From Parastagonospora avenae f. sp. tritici 18332-5 (taxonomy: Eukaryota; Ascomycota; Dothideomycetes; Pleosporales; Phaeosphaeriaceae), in contig JAFJTR010000013.1 of the NCBI GenBank assembly GCA_022559985.1, positions 1 to 64,000 of the forward strand: a DNA stretch of 64,000 nucleotides, given 5' to 3'. Shown piece after piece: positions 47,179 through 57,283 of the stretch. Within the stretch, counting starts at the first letter, position 1. Every line of letters begins with the position of its first letter. Made by a program: the position numbers and the translations under genes. The notes under the pieces were generated by a model. That model did not search any database, was not told where the DNA came from, and was given only the letters and a program-made list of their open reading frames with translations.

Positions 47179-48114
47179 TCATCGCTTAAGGTCATCTACG
47201 TTGCCAATGTTTGCGTTGCCGCCGCCTCGTGCTTCGGCGAGAAGCTGTGTGCCGACGACTGCGCCGGTGCTCTTGCTCTTGAAAACGCCAGAGATGGAGT
47301 AGAGGCCGGGGAAGGGCTGGTAGGTGTACTCCTCCTCCCAGACTTCTTGGCCCTTGAATGTTACGCTCTCGTTGAAGCCGTTGAAGTGCATGTCGGTTGC
47401 GTAGTTGCCGACAATCCTCATTGCTGAAATGACGCCGTTGTTGTTGATGTCTTGCTCGACAATGTCGCCATCCTGAGCAAGGACACGGCGCTTGTTGGCG
47501 TTTCCTTCAAAGTTGTTGATGGAGTAGAGGATGTTGTTCAGAAGATCCCATTGGTGAGGATCGACGTCACGCTTGGTGTTGCTAGAGGTTCCGTTGTTGC
47601 CAGTCAGTCCTCCGGCAACGTCGCCCACGAGGTCAGCAGCATCACCGACAATGCTTCCAAGTCCGGCTCCGAGCTCTGCAATGACAGGGTTCAGGTCGAT
47701 GGAGTCCAAGACGTCGCTGATCATAGTGACGAGGTTTCCTAGGCGTGCCTCGAGGTACACTTTTGCGGTGACATTTTGGATGGTAAGGGCAACCTTTTCA
47801 ATGCTCAGGTCGACTCCGGCGTTGAACTGCAGCAACGACAGAACTTGGGCATCAAGGTTGATTTTGGCGGTGAGGTTGTCAACACCAATGAAGATTTCGC
47901 CGACATGTACAGATGCGTTCAGCAGGACATCCGGTGTTTCGGAAAGCGTAGATACGTTGGAGGTCCTGGTATTCTCGGTCTCGTAGAGGACGGAACCCGG
48001 ATCCTGCTCCTGCCTGACATCTAGCTTGTAGCCAGTGTAGCCATCATTTGCTGACTGAGCGAGAGCAAAGAGAGGGAAGGAAAGCAGCGCGAGCGTTGAA
48101 AGTATGGACGGCAT
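47179..48114 (-). CDS. secreted protein, shares a domain with its divergent neighbour
   Basis: A single exon of 311 residues with a clear signal peptide (MPSILSTLALLSFPLFALAQ). Residues 61-143 form an amphipathic, Leu/Val/Asn-rich domain (PDVLL...HVG...NLDAQV..LLQFNAGV...EKV..TI...LEARLGNLV...DSIDLNP) that aligns almost without gaps to the protein encoded on the other side of the shared promoter. The C-terminal half is different: it contains dibasic KR sites (NTKRDVD, NANKRRV), several N-glycosylation sites and a Gly/Asn-rich end. No enzyme motif is seen. It may be a wall-associated or effector-like protein; that is inference. Confidence 0.78.
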   Translation of the reverse strand: MPSILSTLALLSFPLFALAQSANDGYTGYKLDVRQEQDPGSVLYETENTRTSNVSTLSETPDVLLNASVHVGEIFIGVDNLTAKINLDAQVLSLLQFNAGVDLSIEKVALTIQNVTAKVYLEARLGNLVTMISDVLDSIDLNPVIAELGAGLGSIVGDAADLVGDVAGGLTGNNGTSSNTKRDVDPHQWDLLNNILYSINNFEGNANKRRVLAQDGDIVEQDINNNGVISAMRIVGNYATDMHFNGFNESVTFKGQEVWEEEYTYQPFPGLYSISGVFKSKSTGAVVGTQLLAEARGGGNANIGNVDDLKR

Positions 48115-48641
48115 TGTTTTGGCTGATCACGCTGGTGATACAAGAGAATGGACGCAACTCGAAAGCTGCTGGATGGAAAAGAAGGGAACGGCAACTTGAT
48201 GGGAAGCGTAAACCAGCAAAGAGAGGGCAAGCGACCATTAACAATATCGATTTGACATGTAGTCTAGTGTGCCCACTTACAGGGATCTTCGCATGCATAG
48301 TTGACCGGATCCACACAGCGAAAAGATGGAAATTAAGGAGACCCGGCCAACAATTCCCATTCGGCACAGGCTTCGAAAAGATCAGGTTTTTGTATGCAAA
48401 TCAGGTTTCTCGACGCTAAAACCCCGGAATTGTTCGACGTGGCGCATGGCCGGCATGTCAAACCCATGTCAGATGTGCATAAGGATATTATCCGAGATTA
48501 GAAACCCGGTTCCTGCATCATTAGCCCGCAGATTTGCAACGGCACTGCGTCGCCTGGGAAGTGGTATCTTAACCTCGTCTGCCGTTACTTGTAGTGGGCG
48601 TTGCCGCAATTCCAGCATTGTCGTTCTTTGCCGTCGCCAAC
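48115..48641. promoter_or_regulatory. divergent promoter region of the paired secreted-protein genes
   Basis: The 527 bp between the two outward start codons must serve both genes. I see no certain named binding site. Confidence 0.5.
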
Positions 48642-49631
48642 ATGTCGTTCTCTACACCCGTTCTGCGCCTTCTGCTCGTCAGCATCTTCTTCACATTCGC
48701 TACTCACGTCCTTGCACAATCAGCTTCAGCAACAAGCCCAACTACCCCGCCTATTACAAGCAGCAGAGTTCCTCCCCAGGGCAATGGCACATCCACAACC
48801 AGGCCTCCGTCTGTCTCGACCGATGGCCCTCCTGATGTCCTTCTCCAGGTCCCAGAACTGCACGTTGGTCGAATCGAGTTGGTGGTAGAGAAGCTGCAAG
48901 CCGATCTAAATCTCAACGCAAAGGTTGCAGGCCTTGTGCAAGTTAACGCCGGTGTCCAAGTTGCCGTGGAGAAGGTCAACATCACGATTGCCGATGTCGA
49001 TGTCAACCTTGAGCTCGTTGTTCGACTTGGAAACCTCGTCAACATTGTCGAGCGCGTCTTCGATTCTCTGGACCTCAACCCGCTCCTCATCAGCCTGATC
49101 GGCAATGTGACGGACCTAGTTGGCGAAGTCATTGGCGCAGTAGACGGACTTGTAAGAACGCTCTGATAAATGAGAAACGATTTGCTGACGATGCACAGCT
49201 CGGCTCCATTACCCAGAACGGAAAAACACTGAACTTCCTGGTCGATAACCTTGGAAACATTGTCCAGGAAGTCGTTGGAGCTGGTGGCGATGCTCTTTCG
49301 CAGATTGTTGGTAACTTCAAGGTAAGATCACTCTCTAAATCTTCAAGGGCCCATAGAGCTGACCCGTTCGCAGTTGAACATGACCGAGGTTGCAGGCAGT
49401 GTGAAGCAAGTTGGCCAAGGACTTACTCAGACCACATACAACTACGATGCTCTTGGTTCCCTCGTTGATATCATCACCAACACTGCGGGTCAAGTTGTTC
49501 AGGCTGTAGTACAAAAGCCGAAAGGTGGAAGTGGAGGAGGCGCTTCGTCCAGCACTGTCCGTCCCTCTGGATCTGCAACGCCGATGCCCGTGACGCTTTC
49601 CAATAGAGCGCGCGCGACTCCTGCGCCATAG
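48642..49631 (+). CDS. secreted protein, divergent partner of 47179-48114
   Basis: Exons 48642-49151, 49199-49321 and 49374-49631 (introns 47 and 52 bp) give 296 residues. A signal peptide (cleavage near ATHVLAQS) is followed by a Ser/Thr/Pro linker. The shared domain is at residues 64-147 (PDVLL...HVG...NLNAKV..LVQVNAGV...EKV.ITI...LELVVRLGNLV...DSLDLNP). Downstream comes a second helical region rich in Val, Gly and Asn (LVDNLGNIVQEVVGAGGDAL) and a Gly/Ser/Thr-rich tail that could be a GPI-type end but lacks a strong hydrophobic terminus. The family is unknown to me. Confidence 0.78.
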
Positions 49632-50030
49632 AAAACTCGGTAGTCCAGTAATAGCACAATGTCAAACGCCTTCTTTGCATCACGTATTCATCGATCGTGT
49701 GACAGACTCTCGGAAGTTTCACGATCTGCGACCAGGGCTTGGCGGAATTAGGTAGAAGTCCTGAAATAGAAGCGTGGTGCGGCAGATTGGCAAGGAAAAG
49801 ATATCGGTCTGATCCGATCGATGATGAAATTGCGCAAAAGGATGTTTTGGTTGAAATGAGAGGCATAACAGAGGAAATAAGACTCGCCAGGGTGACAAAA
49901 TACGTCATCAATTTGACGCGAATCTTTCACGCTAACGATCGCGGTCGATGACTAGAACTTGACACACTCAAATGTATACACATCACCTCCTAGCCCATGT
50001 CTCCAGTAATTGAGAGCGCGCGAATAAACC
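49632..50030. other. intergenic region
   Basis: About 400 bp, with no gene recognised; it contains the converging 3' ends of two transcripts. Confidence 0.35.
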
Positions 50031-51597
50031 TCAAGCCGTGATTTGCTGTCCCTGGACATCTTCCTTCGCTCTTTGCTCGTCATCTTTCGCCACGAAAAAC
50101 CAGCTTGTCAGCACGGCTCCTAAGCATGTTGCGAGCAGTGCGATGGAGCATACGTAGCTAACCCGATATGTTGGACCAAACTTGGGCTGATAGATTTGCG
50201 GTCCAACAATGCCCATCAACTGGCAGTTGGCGTTGGTGATGCCGATAGTGAGGCCAGCGGTCGTGGTGCCTCTTGCTTGCGCGAATGCGCTCCGGCCATA
50301 TGATTGAGAAGCTGCAGTTGCAATCATGACAAAGACGTGTTTTGCGATCGGCTGCTTGACAGTAATGAGCAAGATGTAGCAAATAATTTAGACGATTTCA
50401 ACACTCAGGCCGGCAATCCATGGATTGAGTCGTTTCGTATGTATGAAGAAGGCTAGAACGCAAAGAATCACGAAGACCATCGTGAAAGGAGGTTAACAGT
50501 TGTCAGTCACATTTCATTACTTTATCGAGAACGAGGACTCACCATAGTCATGACTTGCGAGATCGCTGTGTTTGAGATGCCTAGCTCGTAGATGACGATC
50601 GGCAACACGAACGATATGCCCCAGCCACCAACGCCATGCGTGGTCCAGATCATCAAGAATGGAACAAAGGTAGGGCTCTTGAAGAGAGACTTGATCTGCT
50701 CGAAATCAAATGTCTTCGCGCCCATGGTAGGTGCTTGCTTTGGCAAGTCGGCCATGATAGCTTCCCTCTCGTCCTTCGGCAGGAAGTCGACGGTCTGGGG
50801 ATAGTTTGGCAAGTAGAAAAATGTGTAAATCGAGCAGAATATAGCAGGAATGCCTTCGAAGATGAAGAGCTATAGCCCATCAGTATCGCATTCCGTCGTC
50901 AGATCTATGCACATCCCCATCGCCAACCAGCAAGGCCCGCAACACCGTTCATGTGACTGATCGCATACGCCAGCAGCCCGCTCATAGTCCCCGAGAACAT
51001 CCCGCAGGCATAGAAAAATGTAATACGAAGTGGCAATCGATCGGTCGGGTACCAGAAAGAGAAGTGATAGAGGACGCCCGGATAGAATCCAGCTTTTGCG
51101 GCGCCGAGGGAAAATCGGCACGCGAGGATACCCGCATAGTTCTGTGTCGCACCCTGGCACATCGATATGATACCTCAAGTCACCATGATCCGGCTCATCC
51201 ACACGTTCGGACTGAAATGCTTCAATATCAGAGTGGCTAGAGGCTCCAGGAACATGTATGGGTAGTAGAAGATGCTCAGGGCCCATGCCCATTGACCCGA
51301 AGAGAGGCTGCCCAGTTGCTTCTTGATCCCCGTTCCTTGTTCAAGGTTCATAATGGCTGTGTTTGAGATGTCGCTGACGTGGATACGCATGATAAGGTAG
51401 ACGAGCGCATACTAGCAGAGCAGACGCTTGTCGATTTTTCGGTGAGCTTTCTTGAGGGTTGCTTCTGAGGCCAAGCTCGAGCTGACTTCGGTGTTCGACG
51501 CATCCTGTACCTCTTTCGACGGAACAATATTGTGATGCTTCTCGGTAGCCATCATCGAAGCTAATGGAGAGTATTTAGAGTCCAGTTCGAGAGGCAC
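50031..51597 (-). pseudogene. broken DAL5-type MFS permease (anion:cation symporter family)
   Basis: Pieces of one MFS protein follow each other on the minus strand: the N-terminal segment to 51415, TM1-2 region 51390-51178, TM3-6 region 51162-50905 (ACRFSLGAAKAGFYPGVLYH, YACGMFSGTMSGLLAYAI), the loop and TM7 at 50880-50560 (PNYPQTVDFLPKDEREAIM) and TM8-12 at 50500-50031. The pieces resemble allantoate/nicotinate permeases. In-frame stops lie at 51412-51414 (TAG for an expected Trp), 51175-51177 (TGA for an expected Trp) and 50388-50390 (TAA, probably from CAA). Near 50,930 the expected intron donor reads GG instead of GT, and near 50,480 no AG acceptor is present where the frame should resume. 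The gene is dead unless unusual splicing occurs. Confidence 0.82.
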
Positions 51598-52084
51598 CTG
51601 CAGAGTACAAAGAGTTTTGCTTCTAAAGTTGTTGGAGAGGAATGCCTGCTCGGAGAAGTACGATACAAAGGTACCCGCTGCATAAGGCCTCCTATCAACT
51701 GCTCAGCTTTCAACATATCTGCAAGCACGTCATCAAGCTTGGCCTGCAAAAGACGCAGTTCTAGCATGTAGACATCCTTGTCGAGTTGTGAACGCCCCAC
51801 CCCGACGTCGCCATAAATCTTGCGAGTCGCATATGTCCGTTCAAATCGGATAAAACTGTCGGCTATCTTCTGCCGCACAGTCTTTACACATGCACTACAA
51901 GGTGTTAAGCCTTCGGTTACTGGAGCACGAATCTTGGCGAGAGATTGCGTGCTTACCACCTCCACCTTTGAGAGTGACACAACATGCGTCACTAGTGACA
52001 CTGGAAATAAGACCGACTCATTTGTGTATAGAAAACGCTATCGCTGCGAAACTCTAGACCAGCATCCGACCACAATTTACCAAC
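51598..52084. other. intergenic region between dead permease and oxygenase
   Basis: A minus-strand frame of 146 codons (51561-52001) overlaps this space but has no recognisable content. The region should hold the promoter of the 2-oxoglutarate oxygenase gene, and once that of the permease. Confidence 0.35.
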
Positions 52085-53242
52085 ATGCCGTCCGCAACAT
52101 ATGAGGAACCACCAGCTATTCCAAAGTGGAAAAGGCCTAGCAAGACTAAAGAAAATCTCGATTGGGCAGACATCAAAATCATTGATCTGTCGACCTTTGA
52201 TGAGCCAGGTGGCAAGCAGAAACTAGCAGAAGACCTTAGAGATGCTGTACGCCTCAAACAATGTACCCTGGAATGACAGCTGATGTGAACGCAGGTCCAC
52301 AACAACGGCTTCTTCAGCATAGTCGGCACTGGCTTTACCCAAGAAGAAGTAGACCGTCAATACGACATCGGCCAAGCCTACTTCAATCTCCCCCTCGAAG
52401 AGAAAGGCGACCCAAAATACCGCTGCGACTTCGCCAACGGAAACTACTTCGGCTATCGCGCCGCCGACGAGAAGAAAGTAATGAGCACCGACGTCCTAGA
52501 CAATGTCGAGTCAGTCAACATGCCAAAATTCATCCCGTCCAACGCTCACGAACCTTTTCACCCCTATCTCCGCCAATTCCAGCCCGAAGTCGAGGACTTC
52601 TCCCGCCGTTCGCTGGGCCTTGCGTCGAAGATCTTCACGCTGTTCTCGATCATTCTCGAACTTCCAGAAGATTACTTCTCGAAACAACACCTGTACCAGG
52701 ATCCTTCGGAAGACCATTTGCGATATATGATGTACAACCCTCGTAGTGCTGCTGATGATGAGAAAGTGGCTAGCACGTGGTCTCGTGCGCACACAGACTT
52801 TGGTAGTTTGACGCTTCTTTGGAGCCAGAATGTCGCTGGTTTGCAGCTCAAGACGCCGGCTGGAGAGTGGAAGTACGTGCCGCCTGTCGATAACGGTATC
52901 ATTTGTAATGTGGGCGACACGTTGGGTTTTTGGTCCGCGGGATATTTGAAGTCGACTATTCACCGCGTGCAGCGACCGCCGGAGGATCAAGCGCACGGCA
53001 AAAGACTGGGGTTGTTTTACTTCGTGAGGCCGGGGAATGATGTCGATATTAAGCCTGCGCCGAGTCCGTTGTTGAAGAGATTGGGGCTGGTGAGGGAGGA
53101 TGCGGAGGATGCGGCGCCAGTGAGGGGTTTGGAGTATGTGCGGGAGAGAGTAAAGAATTATCACAATCATAATGATTACGCGGATATGAAGGGGAAGAAA
53201 TTCAAGGTTGGGAATTTGGAGATCGAGGACGAGGCAACATAG
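52085..53242 (+). CDS. 2-oxoglutarate/Fe(II)-dependent dioxygenase
   Basis: Exons 52085-52246 and 52295-53242 (intron 48 bp) give 369 residues, normal for the isopenicillin N synthase-like family. The N-terminal DIOX_N part (IKIIDLSTFDEPGG, HNNGFFSIVGTGF) is followed by the double-stranded beta-helix core with iron ligands H220 and D222 (RAHTDFGSLTLL) and H277 (STIHRVQRPP). R291 is in the position of the 2-oxoglutarate-binding Arg, but the usual RxS is RLG here. Other core signatures are intact (VPPVDNGIICNVGDTLGFWSAG). The enzyme should hydroxylate or desaturate a small molecule; the substrate is unknown. It stands divergently to a dead permease, perhaps a former catabolic pair. Confidence 0.9.
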
Positions 53243-53685
53243 GGATAATGCAAAATGAATCGAAACACCGAGGTGCAAGATATGTTCACCGAACGCGTCT
53301 TTGGTAGCTTGCTAGTAGAGGGACAAGCGTATCTTCCTAGGCGCCTAGTCAGTCCGAGTAGTTCTACTTAGCTCTCGCGAACGTCCTCAGACCAGCTTCA
53401 CTTGTTCAATTCCCATCCACTTGATCAATTTCTCTCGATCTTTTGTCTGGAAGACGTGACTCTCCAAACAGCCAACTAATTCCGGATCTAGATCCTTTCG
53501 TCGTGTCTAGCCGTGTTTTAAGCCATGTTGCTACCGCGGCGGGCGTAGTAGGTAAAGTCTTGTAGGACTGTGTGATATTTCTGGGCGAAAATTCCACATT
53601 GCTTTTAACTTATTGCGAGTATTGATGGTTCCCCGGTATCTTTTTCTGCCGTTTTCAAACCCGTACTCTGCTCATATGTAACTGT
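53243..53685. other. intergenic region between converging genes
   Basis: About 440 bp, with no gene or recognisable site. Confidence 0.35.
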
Positions 53686-55430
53686 TTATGTGCGACTTGA
53701 TCCGCTTTCAGGCTCAGGAGACATCGAACGCATGTCTCGGATGAGGCTATTAACAGCTGTGCTAATAACTTTGCGATCATGAAGGCCCATCTCCATGAAT
53801 GTACCACCCATGCTCCGTGCAAGTAGTTCGCCTCCCTCTATGACTGGCAGATGGTAGTCAGCTCGGCAGTGGATGCCTACCACAAGGACACGGAATCCTT
53901 CTTTGTCTCTTGAGCGCAGTACATCGTCATGATATGCGACGATACAATCGAGGGATTCTTGCACTGTGATGTTGTAGAGAAGGATGAATATGGCGCCGTC
54001 TGCGCTATTAGCTTGGTCCAATTGCGCTCGGGTCATTCCCTGTGGTAGGGGTCGATCGTCAATGATGCGAATACTGCAGTCGTGTACAGTTTCCCTGAAT
54101 CTGTCTACTCTGTAATAAGATGAGAATGGCGGGATACTTTGTTGACGTGGTCGTGTAATGGTTGGAGGTTTTGGAATGGCAAACTTCTAGTATCAGCTTG
54201 TGTTTTGGCTGTCTCAACGGAGGCGCCCTACATTCGCAACAAAAGCGTAAGGGCTTGACTCTCGGGAGCCTTTTACGACTATACTAGGCCCGGTCTGTGA
54301 CAGTGGACCCAACATTGCGCGATCGCTGGACAGGTCCACGTACGTCATGCAGTGACGCCCCGTGAGCGATGGAGGTCCAGCATTTGCCGATGGGGCTATC
54401 TGTGAGGTTACTTGCACCACGGTGGCAGTCGACATTGGTTCTAACAGCTCATCTGATTTCCCTTGCAGATTTTGTCTGTCTGAGTCCACTAACGTGTGCC
54501 GGAACATGTAATGCTTTGGATTACTGAGGTCTTTCGGTTGTATAGGAAGTACGTAGACAGACAGGTTAGATATGTCAGATAGACTAACATCAGAGAGTGC
54601 GGTCCATGCATGTGAACGTCCGATGGAGCTATACAGCGAAATATCGCATGTCTGTCTCTTTGCCTTGTGGTAAACTCTTGAAGAGTATAGTACTCTCTCG
54701 AATGGACGGTCCATTGACGCTCCGAATGTTATGGAAGGGGAAGTATTGTGCTGATCCAACAAACTGATACCTGATTCCTTTGGCCTTAGCATTTGAGTGG
54801 TTGCAAAGCTGTCGGCACGGTGTGTGATGATAGATTGGGACGCGTCAAAGGAATGTTCGAGGTGACCTATACGTCTTTTGAGGTCCAGATTATCTGATAG
54901 GAGGCTTTCCGTCATGGACAGAAGATTTTGACGGCTGCGATGAGCCTCCATGTCCGATTCACTGATCAAAGCGCTTAGCGCAGGATAATTTTCTTCCAGT
55001 CAACTTACCACTGTAGGATGTTTAGCATAACAGCTATCGAACCCTTGAAGCACTGCATCCGTGATACTAGTGCTGCAAATTTCTCATCGTTCATTACCCA
55101 TCGTAAGCGGTTTGATGCAGCATTATTGGGGCCAGTGTGGCGAAGCACAAGTGCTTCCAATTCCGAGAATAGCAGGACTCCATCTGTGAGTGCGATAATG
55201 ATTTGATAGACCTGTATCAGTTCCTTGCGCATTCGTCGACTGGTACTCAAGTCGTCTAAGTACCTCTCAAGCGCAGCAAGGATGATTCGTGAGTTGTTGA
55301 CTTCGGAGAGGACGGCTGCGGTATGCTTGGTGACATCGTGGAAGGCTGAAACGATAGGACCTAAAGTTTCAGCGATCTTTCCCGCAACAGCGAGAATTCC
55401 GATGATAGAAGCAGCTGTTTCCAAGGCCAT
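53686..55430 (-). CDS. HeLo-like N-domain fused to a Ras-like domain lacking GTPase motifs
   Basis: Exons 55430-55009, 54961-54232 and 54186-53686 (introns 47 and 45 bp) give 550 residues. Residues 1-140 match the fungal STAND/HeLo-like N-terminal type (ALETAASIIGILAVAGKIAE..., helical, with a hydrophobic start). The middle 240 residues are Ser-rich and unrecognised. The last 120 residues follow the Ras fold: DGAIFILLYNITVQESLDCI for beta4, LRSRDKEGFRVLVVGIHCRAD where NKxD should be, LARSMGGTFMEMGLHDRKVI where the SAK motif should be, and a final AVNSLIRDMR helix. No GxxxxGKS loop is found, and DTAGQ is replaced. It is therefore best called a pseudo-GTPase. It may be an adaptor in signalling or in an incompatibility-like pathway. 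Confidence 0.75.
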
Positions 55431-56184
55431 TGAATTTCTGTATGCGTTATGGCAGGCCCTCCGGCCAGCAGCTTCTTGTTTAGAGTTTTCGTTTCAGCTG
55501 GTGCAATCAAGATGACAACACGATAAAGTTATATTGCAGTGGTCAAGGCTATGCCCGGAGCTCAGCCACCGCCTCCTCGATAAGACAGAATATCAGGCTG
55601 TTCGAGGCCTGTATAACGTCGTAGATGGTAAAGACTACAACGGTGCGTAAACCTAAGTTGTCAATTTCAGTAATGACAAGTTGATTGCCCCAGAAATGAG
55701 CGCTGGGTGCAACAACTACAATTCCTGCAGGAATTAGGTAGATGCTTGAGCCCCAGATTGACTACCCCGCGGCATGTTTCGAGGATGTTGTGTTCAAACT
55801 GATTGGTACGTCGTATGATGCAGGTGAGATGTGGACCACCAATTGTACGAGAGCACTTCCGCTTGCCAAGCCTCCGCCATCTTCGACGGGGTGCTTACAT
55901 ATCCATTATCGGGGTCCGAGACTCATGAGTGAAGCCAGAACTTGTGTATCGCCATGCATCAATTGCTTCTCCCAGATACGAAGCGTTCAAAAACTGCTCA
56001 TGCGAGCGCACAACTTTTCCACTCCCATGACGTATCGTGCTTCGTCACCATCCGTGATCTCCTTTCCATCGCGATGTCGGTTTGCAGAGTGAGCAAGTGC
56101 CACATCATACCGACCGTCGAACCACGGTATCCCTCACTCCTTCCCAGCAAGACTCCTCTCAAACAACTCCGACACTACCCAGCA
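55431..56184. other. intergenic region
   Basis: About 750 bp. The promoter of the HeLo-Ras-like gene should lie in the left part. A plus-strand frame of 116 codons (55742-56092) has no recognisable content. Confidence 0.35.
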
Positions 56185-56826
56185 TTAGCCCTCAAATGTC
56201 CCTCCAAAATCTCCAAACTTACATGTAACTCCATCCATCAAGAACCCATTCAAGTTCCTCTCCACCTCCACATACCTACCAACCTCCCCCTCGTCCAGCA
56301 CAACATTCACCCTCGCCCGAATGCGCTGCACATGGCTAACGAACTTCAACCACCCCCTCGTCAACCGCTCCACAAGCACATTCTCAATATCCCCGCCCTT
56401 CAAGCCCCCATCATCCAGCCTCATCTCGTAGGTCGGCTCGTTGGCCACAACCGCAGCCTTGAATCGCTCAGACGTACCGTATAGTGTGGAGATATGTACC
56501 ACCGCATCCTCCCAGAATCCTATGAGAGATAGGAGCGCAAAGCGACATGCGGCTGTGCTCTTGATGTTCGGCGAACTGTGGCCTGGGAGAGCACAGATGT
56601 GGCACGCCGTACCTCCGTACACGGGGCGCGCGAGGAGGTTGACTAGGTGTTGGAGTACATGTCAGTGTATGTCTCACATGCAATTCGTACATATACTTTA
56701 CATACAGCGCTCGGGACGCAGCGGAATAGGCTTCGCGCCCGCGGGTGTCATCTCGCGACAAGCAGCGCTGAGGACGGTAAGGGACGCGCGGACTTGAACA
56801 GCAGTGGCGGTAGGTGAGGAAGACAT
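56185..56826 (-). CDS. hypothetical protein, 192 aa
   Basis: Exons 56826-56706 and 56642-56185 (intron 63 bp). The first exon is Ala/Thr/Ser-rich; the second begins NLLARPVYGG and has a small Cys/His patch (TACHICALPGHSS), then a mixed helical region with FALLSLIGFWEDAVV and a C-terminus rich in Val, Arg and Gly. The frame is continuous across a good GT..AG intron and composition is protein-like, so I take it as real, but I do not recognise the family. The Cys/His patch is too short to call a zinc finger. Confidence 0.6.
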
Positions 56827-57283
56827 TGCTGTCGTCGTGTTGGGTAGGTATCTGGTAGCTAGTGCGGATCGATGTGCGTTGAGAAAATTAGAAGTAGGTG
56901 GGGAGAGAGGGAGGTGTGGAAAAGGTGGGGTAGATATAGGGCAAGCAAGCAAACGGGAAAAGATGCTGAGGGAAGTGAAAGTGAGTGAAAGAGGTTGTTG
57001 GGCTGTTCTGGAAGGCGCGACGCTGCCATTTCCTACGTCCCACACCTTCACTGGATCACTTGCCGTGCCGCAAACGCTTCAGGCACGGGGCGGGGTTAAT
57101 GGCGGGAGATCACTCGTGGAGGCCAGCGACATGTGCAGCTTATGCAAGACAGAGCCTCTCAAATCTTCGTTCACAAACATTACTGGCGCCACGCACTAAG
57201 TAGGCTCAGCCCGTGCAGCCTTTGATCAAGCTCTGCAAATCGTGCATATCGACATAGGGTCCGTTGACTGCATCTTCTTTCAA
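56827..57283. other. intergenic region
   Basis: About 460 bp containing the promoter of the hypothetical gene and the 3' end of NOT2. No further gene is seen. Confidence 0.35.

Noticed and set aside
51561..52001. A 146-codon minus-strand frame upstream of the dead permease
   Set aside because: It contains a CSAC pair and Lys/Leu helices but no recognisable family, and it occupies the promoter space of the oxygenase gene.
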